Positions 44,317 through 53,349 of a DNA stretch of 64,000 nt are shown one piece after another. The notes under the pieces were generated by a model, which saw only the letters and a list, made by a program, of their open reading frames with translations, made no database searches and was not told the origin of the DNA. Source of the stretch: an uncultured Bacteroidales bacterium (lineage in GTDB: Bacteria > Bacteroidota > Bacteroidia > Bacteroidales > P3); NCBI GenBank assembly GCA_944321735.1, contig CALUMK010000011.1, forward strand, positions 1 through 64,000. Reading direction: 5' to 3'. Position numbers and translations under genes: made by a program. Within the stretch, counting starts at the first letter, position 1; each line of letters starts with the position of its first letter.

Positions 44317-45645
44317 TCAAAGCGTCCGTCCTAACAGAGTAGCAGGAGTGCAGCCTGTCACTTCCGCCACGGCGTAATCGCCCACCTGGTAGCGGAAACT
44401 GCCATCGGGAAGCACGGGATTGTCGAATACAACGACCTTGTTCTGCGAGTTGCGTCCGAAATACTGCGCCTTGTTCTTCTTGGATTCGCCTTCCACTAAA
44501 ATCTCGAAACGCTTGCCCACATCCCGTTTGTTGCTCTCATGCGAAAGATGCTGCTGGAGATTGATGATTTCGTTGAGGCGACGGAGCTTGACTTCTTCAG
44601 GTATGTCATCCGGATAGTGCCGGGAGGCGAAAGTGCCGGGGCGTTCGGAATACTTGAACATGAACGCGAAATCGTAACCGACCTCTTCCATCAGGCTCAA
44701 TGTCTGCTTATGATCCTCTTCGGTCTCGCCGCAAAAGCCGGCAATGATATCGGTCGAAATCCCGCAATCCGGCATCGCCTTGCGGATGGCACGGATCCTG
44801 TCCAGATACCATTCCCTGTCGTACTTCCGGTTCATCTTCTTGAGCATGACAGAACTTCCCGACTGCACCGGCAAATGAATCGAGCGGCAGATATTAGGGT
44901 ATGCCGCCATCACGGCAATCAGTTCGTCCGAAAGATCCTTGGGATGGGAGGTAGAAAAACGTATCCGCAACGAAGGGCTGACAGAGGCCACCCGCCGCAT
45001 CAGTTCGGCAAAATTGACATCGCCGTCCTTGTATGAATTGACGTTTTGCCCCAAAAGCGTCACTTCCTTGTAACCCTGATCTACCAAAGACCTTGCTTCG
45101 TCCACAATCGTACCGGCATCGCGGCTCCTCTCCCTGCCCCGGGTGTAAGGCACCACGCAATAGGAACAATAATTCTGGCATCCCCGCATAATCGAGATGA
45201 AGGCTGATATCCGATTGGTTCCCAAGCGTACCGGCAGGATATCTTCGTAAGTCTCATCCTCGGAGAGCAAGGTATCGATGCCTTTCTGCCCGGCTTCCAC
45301 CTGGCTCAAAAGACGCGGCAGGCTGCGGTAGGCATCCGGCCCAACCACCAAATCGATATCCAGATCCGAATCGAGCAGCTGCTCTTTGAGGCGTTCGGCC
45401 ATGCAGCCCACCAAACCCAATTTCATTCCGGGCCGCTTTTTCTTGAGCGCGGCAAATTCTTTGAGACGATTGAAAACCCTCTGCTCGGCATGATCCCGAA
45501 TCGAACAGGTATTGACCAGAATGAGGTCGGCCTGCGCGTAATCCTGCGTAGTGTCGTACTGATCTTTCAAAATGGATACCAGAATCTCGGAATCGGCAAA
45601 ATTCATCTGGCAGCCGTAGGTTTCTATAAAAAGAAGTGGTTTCAT
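44317..45645 (-). CDS. miaB: tRNA-2-methylthio-N6-dimethylallyladenosine synthase
   Basis: Radical-SAM methylthiotransferase modifying i6A37. At 442 residues it has the MTTase N-terminal domain with Cys12, Cys47 and Cys81 for one Fe-S cluster, then the radical-SAM cluster Cys156/Cys160/Cys163 in GCQNYCSYC, and a C-terminal TRAM domain. YCVVPYTRGRERSR is the MiaB-specific stretch that separates it from RimO and MtaB. It follows rpsU on the same strand, separated by a hairpin. Confidence 0.95.
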   Translation of the reverse strand: MKPLLFIETYGCQMNFADSEILVSILKDQYDTTQDYAQADLILVNTCSIRDHAEQRVFNRLKEFAALKKKRPGMKLGLVGCMAERLKEQLLDSDLDIDLVVGPDAYRSLPRLLSQVEAGQKGIDTLLSEDETYEDILPVRLGTNRISAFISIMRGCQNYCSYCVVPYTRGRERSRDAGTIVDEARSLVDQGYKEVTLLGQNVNSYKDGDVNFAELMRRVASVSPSLRIRFSTSHPKDLSDELIAVMAAYPNICRSIHLPVQSGSSVMLKKMNRKYDREWYLDRIRAIRKAMPDCGISTDIIAGFCGETEEDHKQTLSLMEEVGYDFAFMFKYSERPGTFASRHYPDDIPEEVKLRRLNEIINLQQHLSHESNKRDVGKRFEILVEGESKKNKAQYFGRNSQNKVVVFDNPVLPDGSFRYQVGDYAVAEVTGCTPATLLGRTL

Positions 45646-45660
45646 GACGTTCTATTACGA

Positions 45661-45686
45661 AGAGAGCGGGATAAATCCCGCTCTCT
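45661..45686 (-). terminator. Hairpin between rpsU and miaB
   Basis: agagagcggga pairs perfectly with tcccgctctct (11 bp, loop taaa). It lies 5 bp past the rpsU stop and 15 bp before the miaB ATG. On the minus strand there is only a weak T-tract, so partial termination or mRNA processing is as likely as full termination. Confidence 0.65.
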
Positions 45687-45690
45687 TGTT

Positions 45691-45894
45691 TTACATCGCG
45701 TTGTTTTCAGCTTTGGTTTGCAGCTGCTGGATGTAAATGGCCTTTAGTTTGCGTTCCCGGGCTACAACGGAGGGCTTGGTGAACTTCTGACGGTTTCTCA
45801 ATTCCCTTACCACGCCTGTTTTCTCAAATTTTCTCTTGAGTTTCTTCAAGGCGCGTTCAATGTTTTCGCCTTCTTTTACAGGAACAATAATCAT
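45691..45894 (-). CDS. rpsU: 30S ribosomal protein S21
   Basis: Small-subunit ribosomal protein bS21, 67 residues, with the family start MIIVPVKEGENIERALKKLKRKFEKTG and a basic C-terminal tail. The ATG at 45894 is certain by homology; the open frame upstream to 46140 runs through the promoter and the antisense of a tRNA. The bS21 start MIIVPVKEGE is typical of Bacteroidota. Confidence 0.95.
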   Translation of the reverse strand: MIIVPVKEGENIERALKKLKRKFEKTGVVRELRNRQKFTKPSVVARERKLKAIYIQQLQTKAENNAM

Positions 45895-45979
45895 ACTAAA
45901 TACCTTTTCCTTTCTTAAAGGGTTAATAATAATTGAATTACCGATACGCATCAAGTCTCCCTGCCACGCATCGAGGCCA

Positions 45980-45987
45980 CAAAAATA
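45980..45987 (-). promoter_or_regulatory. -7 box of rpsU
   Basis: On the minus strand TATTTTTG, about 86 bp before the rpsU ATG. It is divergent from, and only 32 bp from, the tRNA-Cys -7 box. Confidence 0.5.
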
Positions 45988-45996
45988 ATTTTTTTT

Positions 45997-46026
45997 TTGC
46001 AATTCCGAAATTTTAGAGTAATTTTG
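45997..46026 (+). promoter_or_regulatory. Promoter of tRNA-Cys
   Basis: TTG (45997-45999), 19-bp spacer, then TAATTTTG (46019-46026). The tRNA begins 23 bp later. Confidence 0.8.
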
Positions 46027-46048
46027 CACTCCTGTTTGGCAGGAAAAC

Positions 46049-46119
46049 GGTCTCGTGGCCGAGAGGTTAGGCACTGGTCTGCAAAACCACTTACAGCAGT
46101 TCGAATCTGCTCGAGACCT
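46049..46119 (+). tRNA. tRNA-Cys (anticodon GCA)
   Basis: A 71-nt cloverleaf. Acceptor ggtctcg pairs with cgagacc. D-arm gcc/ggc. Anticodon loop ctgcaaa with anticodon GCA. T-arm agcag-ttcgaat-ctgct. The discriminator base is T (U73), as expected for tRNA-Cys. The bottom pair of the anticodon stem is a C-C mismatch. CCA is not encoded. Confidence 0.93.
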
Positions 46120-46147
46120 CAAACGAAAGTTGTCCGACAAGTTTCCC

Positions 46148-46190
46148 AGCGTTGAAATCGCCGCACCACGGTTTTTTCAACGCTTTTTTT
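46148..46190 (+). terminator. Terminator of tRNA-Cys
   Basis: agcgttgaaa (46148-46157) pairs perfectly with tttcaacgct (46175-46184), followed by a T7 run to 46190. Confidence 0.85.
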
Positions 46191-46269
46191 ATGCTTATTC
46201 CGAGCCTTTGCCTCGCCATACGCCCGCCGGAGCCGAGGCAAGCAACCATCCGCAGCAAAAAAGCACGAC

Positions 46270-48048
46270 ATGAAAAGAGCATTCCTCCTTATCCTGACAA
46301 TTCTCTTTATCAAAGCCTGCAATATTCCTGCGCTTCAAGCCGCTGCGATTGAACCGCAAGAGAAAAGCCTTCTTTCTTTTCTCGACTCCATCTTCCAAAA
46401 TCGGACCGAAACCGTTTTTCAGTTCATCGAAACCGACCCGGCTCAAATCGAGGCCATAAGCCGCATGGTATCCATCGATCGGAAGCAGGACAGCTTGTTC
46501 ACCGCATACGCCAACCGTCAAGAGATGGCGGCCTTTTTGCAATCCGGACACAGGATTCATTCCATTCTGGCATCGCCCACCGAGATAGCAAGACAGCAAA
46601 AATCCATTTCCATGGCCCAAACCATGGAAGAAATGGCGGAATGGAACCGATATCCCACCTACCCGCTATATATAGAAATGATGCGGTCCTTCGCGCAAGA
46701 GCATCCGGACATCTGCCGCTTGGACACCATCGGGTTCTCGGTAAAAGGCCGGCTCATCCTTTGCCTCAAGATTTCGGACAACGCGCATCAGGAGGAGCCT
46801 GAACCGAGCTTTTTCTATTCCTCCTCCATCCACGGGGACGAACTGACGGGCTATGTGCTGATGCTCAGGCTTGCCGATTACCTGCTGGACAATTACGGTT
46901 CGGACGAGGAGGCAACCCGTTTGGTGGACGAGATGCAAATCCATATCAACCCTCTCTCCAATCCGGATGGGGCTTACGCGCTTTCCGATGAAAACGTGTC
47001 CGGAGCAACCCGCTACAACGCCAATGGAATAGACCTGAACCGGAACTACCCGGATTTCTGGAGCGGCGACCATTCCCGGATTGAAAAGGAAAACCAAGCC
47101 ATGATCGATTACGTGGCTGCCCATGATTTTGTGATGGCGGTCAATGTCCACGGAGGCTCCGACGTGCTGAACTATCCTTGGGACGGCTTTCGTTCTTCCC
47201 AGAAGGAACATGCCGATGCCGCTTGGTGGCAAGCGATATGCGCCCGTTACGTGGATTCCTGCCGCTTGGTGGATGCGGCCTCTTACCGGGACGTGAACAG
47301 CCAAGGTTACATCCACGGGGGTGACTGGTACGTGGTCCACAATGGCCGCCAGGACTACTTCAATATCTACAATCATGTACGGGAACTGACCTTGGAAATT
47401 TCCGTGACCAAACTTCCCGATGCATCCCGGCTTCCGGACTTCTGGAATACCAATTGGAGGTCGCTTCTCAATTACATGAAAGAAGCCGGATACGGCATAA
47501 GAGGCAGTGTTTCCGATTCGGTTTCGGGCGAACCCATCCGAGCCCTTGTCTGCGTGCAAGGGCATGACAAAGACAGTTCGCAAATTTACAGCTCGGCCAT
47601 CCACGGGGCTTACTTCCGCCCCATTGAAGCCGGGACATACGACTTGAGATTTTCCGCACCGGGCTATTTTCCCAAAACCATCCAAGGAATCCAAGTCCGC
47701 AATTTAAACTATACTGTAAACAATATCGCATTACTTCCGGACACATCCTGGCATAGCGGTCTCGCCAACGACCCCCCCGTTGATGCCAACGGCCTTGACA
47801 AAAATCCAGCCACTTGCCGATTGTACCCCAACCCGGTCTCCGGCACGCTTCATATAGAAGCCGATGAACCCGTTTCCTTGCAAGCCGTCTATCGGGTCTC
47901 TGATGGAAGAAGGGTACTGGCTCCCCGCATACGGAATTTTCAAAAAGCACACCGCTTGGACGCAAGCATCCTGCCCTCCGGATTCTATCTTTTGGAAATC
48001 GAAACCGAAAACGGGTCGAGGAATATTCTCCGCTTTGTAAAACAGTAG
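46270..48048 (+). CDS. Secreted M14 zinc carboxypeptidase with T9SS sorting domain
   Basis: A 592-residue exported peptidase. Signal peptide (to about residue 24), a short pro-region, then the M14 catalytic domain (about 125-405). Zinc ligands His188 and Glu191 (SIHGDELTG) and His294 (NVHGGSD); substrate Arg258 (DLNRNYPDF); catalytic Glu376 (LTLEISVTK). A CarboxypepD_reg-like domain follows (about 408-480). The C-terminal ~75 residues (LYPNPVSGTLHIEADEPVS..LPSGFYLLEIETENG) are a type A T9SS sorting domain. It is predicted to be a T9SS cargo, matured by a PorU-type sortase, and involved in extracellular peptide breakdown. Confidence 0.92.
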   Translation: MKRAFLLILTILFIKACNIPALQAAAIEPQEKSLLSFLDSIFQNRTETVFQFIETDPAQIEAISRMVSIDRKQDSLFTAYANRQEMAAFLQSGHRIHSILASPTEIARQQKSISMAQTMEEMAEWNRYPTYPLYIEMMRSFAQEHPDICRLDTIGFSVKGRLILCLKISDNAHQEEPEPSFFYSSSIHGDELTGYVLMLRLADYLLDNYGSDEEATRLVDEMQIHINPLSNPDGAYALSDENVSGATRYNANGIDLNRNYPDFWSGDHSRIEKENQAMIDYVAAHDFVMAVNVHGGSDVLNYPWDGFRSSQKEHADAAWWQAICARYVDSCRLVDAASYRDVNSQGYIHGGDWYVVHNGRQDYFNIYNHVRELTLEISVTKLPDASRLPDFWNTNWRSLLNYMKEAGYGIRGSVSDSVSGEPIRALVCVQGHDKDSSQIYSSAIHGAYFRPIEAGTYDLRFSAPGYFPKTIQGIQVRNLNYTVNNIALLPDTSWHSGLANDPPVDANGLDKNPATCRLYPNPVSGTLHIEADEPVSLQAVYRVSDGRRVLAPRIRNFQKAHRLDASILPSGFYLLEIETENGSRNILRFVKQ

Positions 48049-48098
48049 CATTGCCGTTAAAAGCCTACCGCCAAACGGCATTCAAAACAGAACCTAAA

Positions 48099-48572
48099 AT
48101 GCAAATCACATTCTTGCAGAACGGGAAAACGGAAGAAAACTATCTGAAGGAAGGCATCGCCATCTTTGAGCATCGGATTCGCCGCTACCTGCCCTACCAG
48201 AGCGAAGTGATTCCGGCCTTGAAGAACACCAAGAACCTGCCGGTGGCGCAACAAAAGCAAAAGGAATTCGAACTGATGCGCAAATGGTTCGAAAAGTCGG
48301 ACTGCGTGGTGCTGTTAGATGAGCATGGCAAAGAGTTTTCCTCGGTTCAATTTGCCGAATACCTGCAAGGCAAGATGAACGCCGGAATCCGCAATCTGAC
48401 CTTCGTTGCCGGCGGCCCTTACGGTTTCGCGCCAGAAGCCTACGCCTTGGCATCGGACAAGATTTCCCTTTCCAAGATGACCTTCTCCCACCAGATGATC
48501 CGCCTCCTGTTCACCGAGCAGCTCTACCGCGCGTTCTCGATCCTCAACCACGAACCCTACCACAACGAATAA
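48099..48572 (+). CDS. rlmH: 23S rRNA (pseudouridine1915-N3)-methyltransferase
   Basis: SPOUT-class methyltransferase, 157 residues. C-terminal knot signatures are plain: FVAGGPYGF and LSKMTFSHQMIRLLFTEQLYRA, then NHEPYHNE at the end. The ATG at 48099 is the family start (MQITFLQNGK); the frame is open to 48051 with a TTG but no homology. It follows the M14 gene by 50 bp and is convergent with the oxidoreductase gene. Confidence 0.94.
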   Translation: MQITFLQNGKTEENYLKEGIAIFEHRIRRYLPYQSEVIPALKNTKNLPVAQQKQKEFELMRKWFEKSDCVVLLDEHGKEFSSVQFAEYLQGKMNAGIRNLTFVAGGPYGFAPEAYALASDKISLSKMTFSHQMIRLLFTEQLYRAFSILNHEPYHNE

Positions 48573-48619
48573 GGGGTACGTGAAACTGCAACATGCATCC
48601 CCACATAAATCCCTGATAC

Positions 48620-48656
48620 GAAAAAGGCTTGCCCAAGGTAAGCCCAAGCAAGCCTT
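48620..48656 (-). terminator. Terminator of the NfnAB-like gene
   Basis: aaggcttgc (48624-48632) pairs with gcaagcctt (48648-48656), loop 15 nt. On the minus strand a T-run follows (plus-strand aaaaa 48621-48625). Confidence 0.65.
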
Positions 48657-48676
48657 CGCTATCTTTGAAGAACGGA

Positions 48677-50989
48677 CTACTTCGTCTTCAGGTACTCGTC
48701 TATGGCTTTGGCGGCCTTGCGGGCGGCGCCCATCGCCAGGATGACGGTAGCCGCGCCAGAAACCACGTCCCCGCCGGCAAACACGCCCGGACGGGATGTC
48801 TGTCCGTGTTCGTCGGCCACGATGCAACCTTTGCGATTGGTTTCCAAACCTTTGATGGAGTGCGCCAACATCGGGTTGGGCACCGTACCCAAGGACATCA
48901 CCACTTCGTCCACTTCGATTTCAAATTCCGAACCGGGGATTTCCACCGGGCTGCGGCGTCCCGAAGCATCGGGTTCACCCAATTCCATGCGGATGCAGCG
49001 AATCGCCTTCACCCAGCCCTTTTCATCGCCGATGATTTCCACCGGGTTCACCAATTCGTTGAAATGAATCCCTTCTTCCTGGGCATGATGCACTTCCTCG
49101 CGGCGAGCCGGCATCTCATTGATGGTACGGCGGTAAACCACATACACATCCGAACCTAAACGCTTGGAAGTACGGGCCGCATCCATCGCCACGTTCCCGC
49201 CGCCTACCACGGCCACCTTCTTGCCGATGTAAACCGGGGTATCGTAATCCTCGCGGTATGCCTTCATCAAATTGGAGCGGGTCAACAGCTCGTTAGCCGA
49301 CAGCACCCCGTTCAGGTTCTCTCCCGGAATGTTCATGAAACGAGGCAGACCGGCACCCGAACCGATGAACACCGCATCGTATTTTTCCACATCCAGCAGA
49401 TGATCCACCGTATCGGTCTTGCCGATAATCACATCCGTCTCGAATTCCACGCCCAACTGCTTGAGGTTTTCTATTTCATGCGCCACGATGGCCTTGGGCA
49501 GACGGAATTCGGGAATACCGTAAACCAATACGCCGCCCGCCTTGTGCAAGGCTTCGAACACCCGTACCGAATAACCCATCTTGGCCAAGTCGCCCGCGCA
49601 GGTCAAGCCCGCCGGACCGCTGCCCACGATAGCTACCCGCTTGCCGTTCTTAGCCGGTACTTCCGGCTTGCCAGCCCCGTGAATCCGCGTATAATCGGCC
49701 ACGAAGCGTTCCAACTTGCCAATGGCAATGGCATCGAACTTCTTGCCCATCACGCAAGAACCTTCGCACTGCGTTTCCTGCGGGCAGACACGGCCGCAGA
49801 CCGCCGGCAAAGCCGAGTCAATCGCGATTACCTTGGCCGCTTCCGCGAAATTGCGCTGAGCCACTTCGTGGATGAACTGTGGAATCTTGATCGATACCGG
49901 GCAAGCTTCCACACAGGACGGCTTCTTGCACTGCAAGCAGCGCGAAGCTTCCAAAACCGCTTCTTCCTCGCTGTAGCCCAAGCAGACTTCCTTGAAATTA
50001 TGGTTGCGTTCTTCGGGATCCTGCTCCTTGACCGGCACCCGTTTCTTCTTGTCGAAACCGTCCAATCCCGCTTGTTCCGCGGCACGCAAGGCGGCCGACT
50101 CCTCTACGGCTGCCGCCAGGTTGCAATGATGGTCTTCGGTATTGCTCGCAATCTCGTACTTCTTGTACATGCCCTGACGGCGCATGGCTTCATCGAAGTC
50201 CACCTGATGGGCATCGAACTCCGGACCGTCCACGCAGGCGAACTTGGTCTTCCCGCCCACCTTGACACGGCAAGCCCCGCACATGCCCGTTCCGTCTACC
50301 ATCAAGGTATTGAGGCTGACAACGGTAGGAATACCGTATTCCTTGGTCAGCAAGGAGACGAACTTCATCATGATCATCGGGCCGATGCAAATCACTTCAT
50401 CGTACTTCTTGCCCTGGTTGTCAATCAAGTCCCTGATCAAATCCGGTATCCGGCCATGGAAACCGACCGTTCCGTCATCGGTGCAAAGAAACACATCCTT
50501 GGCCACCTTGCGCATCTCATCTTCGAGCACCAAGAGATTGGCCGAACGGGCACCCAAGATCACATCGCAGGCCACGCCCTTTTCATGCATCCATTTCACC
50601 TGGGGATACACCGGAGCGGCCGCGAAACCACCGGCCACGAACAGGATATTGCGTTTCTTCACTTCGGCCAAATCTTCATGAATGAAGTCCGACGGTCTTC
50701 CGAGCGGCCCGACCACATCCTGGAAGCAGTCTCCTACTTGGAACCGGCCCAGTTTCTTGGTCGAAGCCCCCAGCATCTGGAACACGATGCGGATAGTCCC
50801 TTTTTCCCTATCGTAATCGCAGACAGTCAAAGGAATACGTTCCCCTTGCTCGTCCGGAATCACAATCAGGAACTGTCCCGGCTGGGCGGATTCCGCCAAA
50901 CGGGGAGCGTACACTTGCATGCTGACAATCTCAGGAGCGATTGTCTCCTTCTCTAAGATCTGGAATCGTTTTGTTTCCATGCGCCTCAT
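48677..50989 (-). CDS. Fused NfnA/NfnB-like NAD(P)H oxidoreductase (GltD-like)
   Basis: A 770-residue fusion annotated in Bacteroidota as dihydroorotate dehydrogenase B NAD-binding subunit / glutamate synthase small subunit. The first ~280 residues are a ferredoxin-NADP reductase-like FAD/NAD domain ending in a 2Fe-2S site (GTGMCGACRVKVGGKTKFACVDGP). The second part has two cysteine clusters (CLQCKKPSCVEACP; VCGRVCPQETQCEGSC) and two Rossmann folds (VAIVGSGPAGLTCAGDLA; VAVVGGGNVAMDAA). This equals NfnA and NfnB of the bifurcating ferredoxin:NADP transhydrogenase in one chain. The start ATG overlaps the helicase stop (ATGA), implying coupling; ATG 50980 is the alternative. Confidence 0.88.
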   Translation of the reverse strand: MRRMETKRFQILEKETIAPEIVSMQVYAPRLAESAQPGQFLIVIPDEQGERIPLTVCDYDREKGTIRIVFQMLGASTKKLGRFQVGDCFQDVVGPLGRPSDFIHEDLAEVKKRNILFVAGGFAAAPVYPQVKWMHEKGVACDVILGARSANLLVLEDEMRKVAKDVFLCTDDGTVGFHGRIPDLIRDLIDNQGKKYDEVICIGPMIMMKFVSLLTKEYGIPTVVSLNTLMVDGTGMCGACRVKVGGKTKFACVDGPEFDAHQVDFDEAMRRQGMYKKYEIASNTEDHHCNLAAAVEESAALRAAEQAGLDGFDKKKRVPVKEQDPEERNHNFKEVCLGYSEEEAVLEASRCLQCKKPSCVEACPVSIKIPQFIHEVAQRNFAEAAKVIAIDSALPAVCGRVCPQETQCEGSCVMGKKFDAIAIGKLERFVADYTRIHGAGKPEVPAKNGKRVAIVGSGPAGLTCAGDLAKMGYSVRVFEALHKAGGVLVYGIPEFRLPKAIVAHEIENLKQLGVEFETDVIIGKTDTVDHLLDVEKYDAVFIGSGAGLPRFMNIPGENLNGVLSANELLTRSNLMKAYREDYDTPVYIGKKVAVVGGGNVAMDAARTSKRLGSDVYVVYRRTINEMPARREEVHHAQEEGIHFNELVNPVEIIGDEKGWVKAIRCIRMELGEPDASGRRSPVEIPGSEFEIEVDEVVMSLGTVPNPMLAHSIKGLETNRKGCIVADEHGQTSRPGVFAGGDVVSGAATVILAMGAARKAAKAIDEYLKTK

Positions 50990-53178
50990 TTTTTCTTGCG
51001 TTTGCCGCCTTTGTCCTTCTTGGACTTCTTAGGCGATGCCGAACGCTTATTTTGCTTTTTACGTGTGTTTCCGTAGGTATCGGTCTCGAAAGCCGAGAAA
51101 TCATAGCCGCCCCCGCGTTTGGATTTCTTAGGTTTCCCGTAACCATCTTGATCGAAGCCCAAAGAATCCAAATCCATCCATTCCTGTTTTCCGCCTCGCG
51201 AACCGCGACGGTAATCATCCTGGTAGAAATCATCCCAGACATCTTCCCGCTTGCGTTTGGATGCTCTCAATCGGGAATCCCGGCTTGATGCCGGAACCGC
51301 CGACTCTTTCCGTCCTGACTTGCGGGAAGCACGCTCCGAACGCTCCGGCTTCTCCGAATAGAAATCTTCTTCCGAAGCGCGTTTCCGGGAAGCAGAACGA
51401 GGAGAACCCTCATAATCGAATCCGTCCCAATCATCCCTGTGTCTGCCGGAACCTTTCCTGCGCGAAGAGGAACGGCGTTCCGAACCTTGCTTGTCCGAAG
51501 CGTCTTCTTTGGATGCCATCCGTTCCGAAGTCCGCTTGCCCTTGGCTTTTTCCTCGCCTTTGGCCGATTCGGCATACAGCTTGCGGTCTCCCCATACCGT
51601 ATGGTTCAAGCCGTCCAGCACCTCCTGCTGGTAACGTTCGTCTATTTCGACAAAAGAACAGGTCTTGTAAATCTCGATCCGGCCAATCCGGGCATCCTTG
51701 GAACCCACCGTATCGTTGATGATGCCCATCATGCTCTGCGGCTTGATGCCGTCCATGTGACCCAGGTTGACAAAAATCCGCGTCAGACCTTCTTCCACGC
51801 CCTTCTGGCCCCGTTTGGTATCGCTCTTGGCTTTTTGACGGACATCCCCCATATCCTGCACAATCGGGGCATTGGCGTAATATTCCGAGAATCGGTTGAA
51901 TTCCCTCCAAACGAAGCGCTTGATGATTTCTTCCTTGCTCAAATCTTCCAAACGTTCGTAAATAGCCGGGAGGTATTTGTCGATAGGCCCTGCTCCCTCG
52001 CCCATGTCCAGCTGCATCATCTTGTTGACCTGATACAACAGCTGCTTTTCGCAAATCTCCTCTCCCTGAGGAATATGCTGTAGGATAAATTCCTTTTTCA
52101 GCACCTTTTCTATCGCCCGCAGACGGCTTTTTTCGCGAGGCGTGATAATCGCGATGGAAATACCTGTGGCAGAAGCCCTTCCGGTTCGTCCGCTCCGATG
52201 GATATACTGTTCTATCTCGTCCGGCAGATTGTAATTGAGCACATGGGTCAGGTTGTTCACATCCAGACCTCTGGCCGCCACGTCGGTAGCCACCAAAAGC
52301 TGGAGGTTCTTGAGACGGAACCGGCTCATGGCATTGTCGCGTTGCGCCTGGGAAAGGTCCCCGTGCAAGGCATCGGCATTATACCCATCCTTGATCAGCT
52401 GTTCGGCCACCTCCTGGGTCTCGCGCCGGGTTCGGCAGAATATGATGGAATAAATATCCGGGTAAAAGTCGATAATCCGCTTCAAGGCCAGGTAGCGATC
52501 CTTGGAATTGACCATGTAGTAATGATGAGTCACATTGGCCGAACCCTCGTTCTTGGTCCCAATCGTCACCTCCTGCGGCTCATGCATGTAATGATTGGCT
52601 ATCTGACGGATTTCCTTGGGCATCGTAGCCGAGAAAAGCCAAGTGTGCTTGTCTTCGGGCGTGTTTTCCAGAATACCGTCCAGCTCGTCCCGGAAACCCA
52701 TGTTGAGCATCTCGTCGGCCTCATCGAACACCACCGTATGCAGATGGCTGAAATCGATTTTGCCCCGGCGCAGGATATCCAGCATACGCCCCGGCGTGGC
52801 CACGACGATTTTCACGCCCCGGGCAATCTCGTCCAGCTGGCGTTCTATGCTGGCGCCACCGTAAACGGCGCAAATCCTCAAATCGGGAATATTCTTGGAA
52901 AAATTCTTCAGATCCTTGGCTATCTGCATGCAGAGTTCCCGTGTAGGACTCAGCACCAAGGCTTCGACAGTCTTGTCCTTGGGATTGCACTTTTCAATCA
53001 AAGGAAGGCCGAAGGCCGCCGTCTTTCCTGTCCCAGTCTGAGCCAAGGCGACCATATCGGTCTCTGTAGTCAAAAGTATGGGCAAGACCTTAGCCTGTAC
53101 CGGCATGGGTTCTGAAAATCCTAAATCCTCAATAGCTGCGAGGATCTCCGGCCGCAGGTTGAAGTCTGAAAACGTCAT
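50986..53178 (-). CDS. DEAD-box RNA helicase with basic C-terminal tail
   Basis: A 730-residue ATP-dependent RNA helicase of the DeaD/CsdA kind. Q motif (F21..Q28), Walker A AQTGTGKT (46-53), PTREL (78-82), DEAD (152-155), SAT (183-185), HRSGRTGR (327-334) are all intact. A DbpA-like RNA-binding domain follows (about 480-560: TRIFVNLGHMDGIKPQSMMGIINDT). The tail of about 170 residues is Lys/Arg/Ser-rich and low complexity. ATG 53178 is chosen because MTFSDFNL is the family start; the frame is open to 53226. A TACTTTTG box on the minus strand (plus 53270-53277) may be its promoter. Confidence 0.94.
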   Translation of the reverse strand: MTFSDFNLRPEILAAIEDLGFSEPMPVQAKVLPILLTTETDMVALAQTGTGKTAAFGLPLIEKCNPKDKTVEALVLSPTRELCMQIAKDLKNFSKNIPDLRICAVYGGASIERQLDEIARGVKIVVATPGRMLDILRRGKIDFSHLHTVVFDEADEMLNMGFRDELDGILENTPEDKHTWLFSATMPKEIRQIANHYMHEPQEVTIGTKNEGSANVTHHYYMVNSKDRYLALKRIIDFYPDIYSIIFCRTRRETQEVAEQLIKDGYNADALHGDLSQAQRDNAMSRFRLKNLQLLVATDVAARGLDVNNLTHVLNYNLPDEIEQYIHRSGRTGRASATGISIAIITPREKSRLRAIEKVLKKEFILQHIPQGEEICEKQLLYQVNKMMQLDMGEGAGPIDKYLPAIYERLEDLSKEEIIKRFVWREFNRFSEYYANAPIVQDMGDVRQKAKSDTKRGQKGVEEGLTRIFVNLGHMDGIKPQSMMGIINDTVGSKDARIGRIEIYKTCSFVEIDERYQQEVLDGLNHTVWGDRKLYAESAKGEEKAKGKRTSERMASKEDASDKQGSERRSSSRRKGSGRHRDDWDGFDYEGSPRSASRKRASEEDFYSEKPERSERASRKSGRKESAVPASSRDSRLRASKRKREDVWDDFYQDDYRRGSRGGKQEWMDLDSLGFDQDGYGKPKKSKRGGGYDFSAFETDTYGNTRKKQNKRSASPKKSKKDKGGKRKKK

Positions 53179-53269
53179 AGTAAAAATCGTGGTTTTTTTT
53201 CTACAATACGAATGCAATACAAGCAAAAACGCCTAAAACATCCTTATCGAATGCATCCTTAACAAAGGA

Positions 53270-53277
53270 CAAAAGTA
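53270..53277 (-). promoter_or_regulatory. -7 box for the DEAD-box helicase
   Basis: On the minus strand TACTTTTG fits TAnnTTTG, 92 bp before the ATG at 53178. No TTG at the expected distance. Confidence 0.45.
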
Positions 53278-53349
53278 ATATTTTTATTCATCTGTTTTTG
53301 AACAAATCGCAAAATCCGAAGCCCGAGACATCCTCCATACATCCATCCC

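Noticed and set aside
49400-50956. 518-codon plus-strand frame opposite the NfnAB-like gene
   Set aside because: Antisense of the oxidoreductase; no family features.
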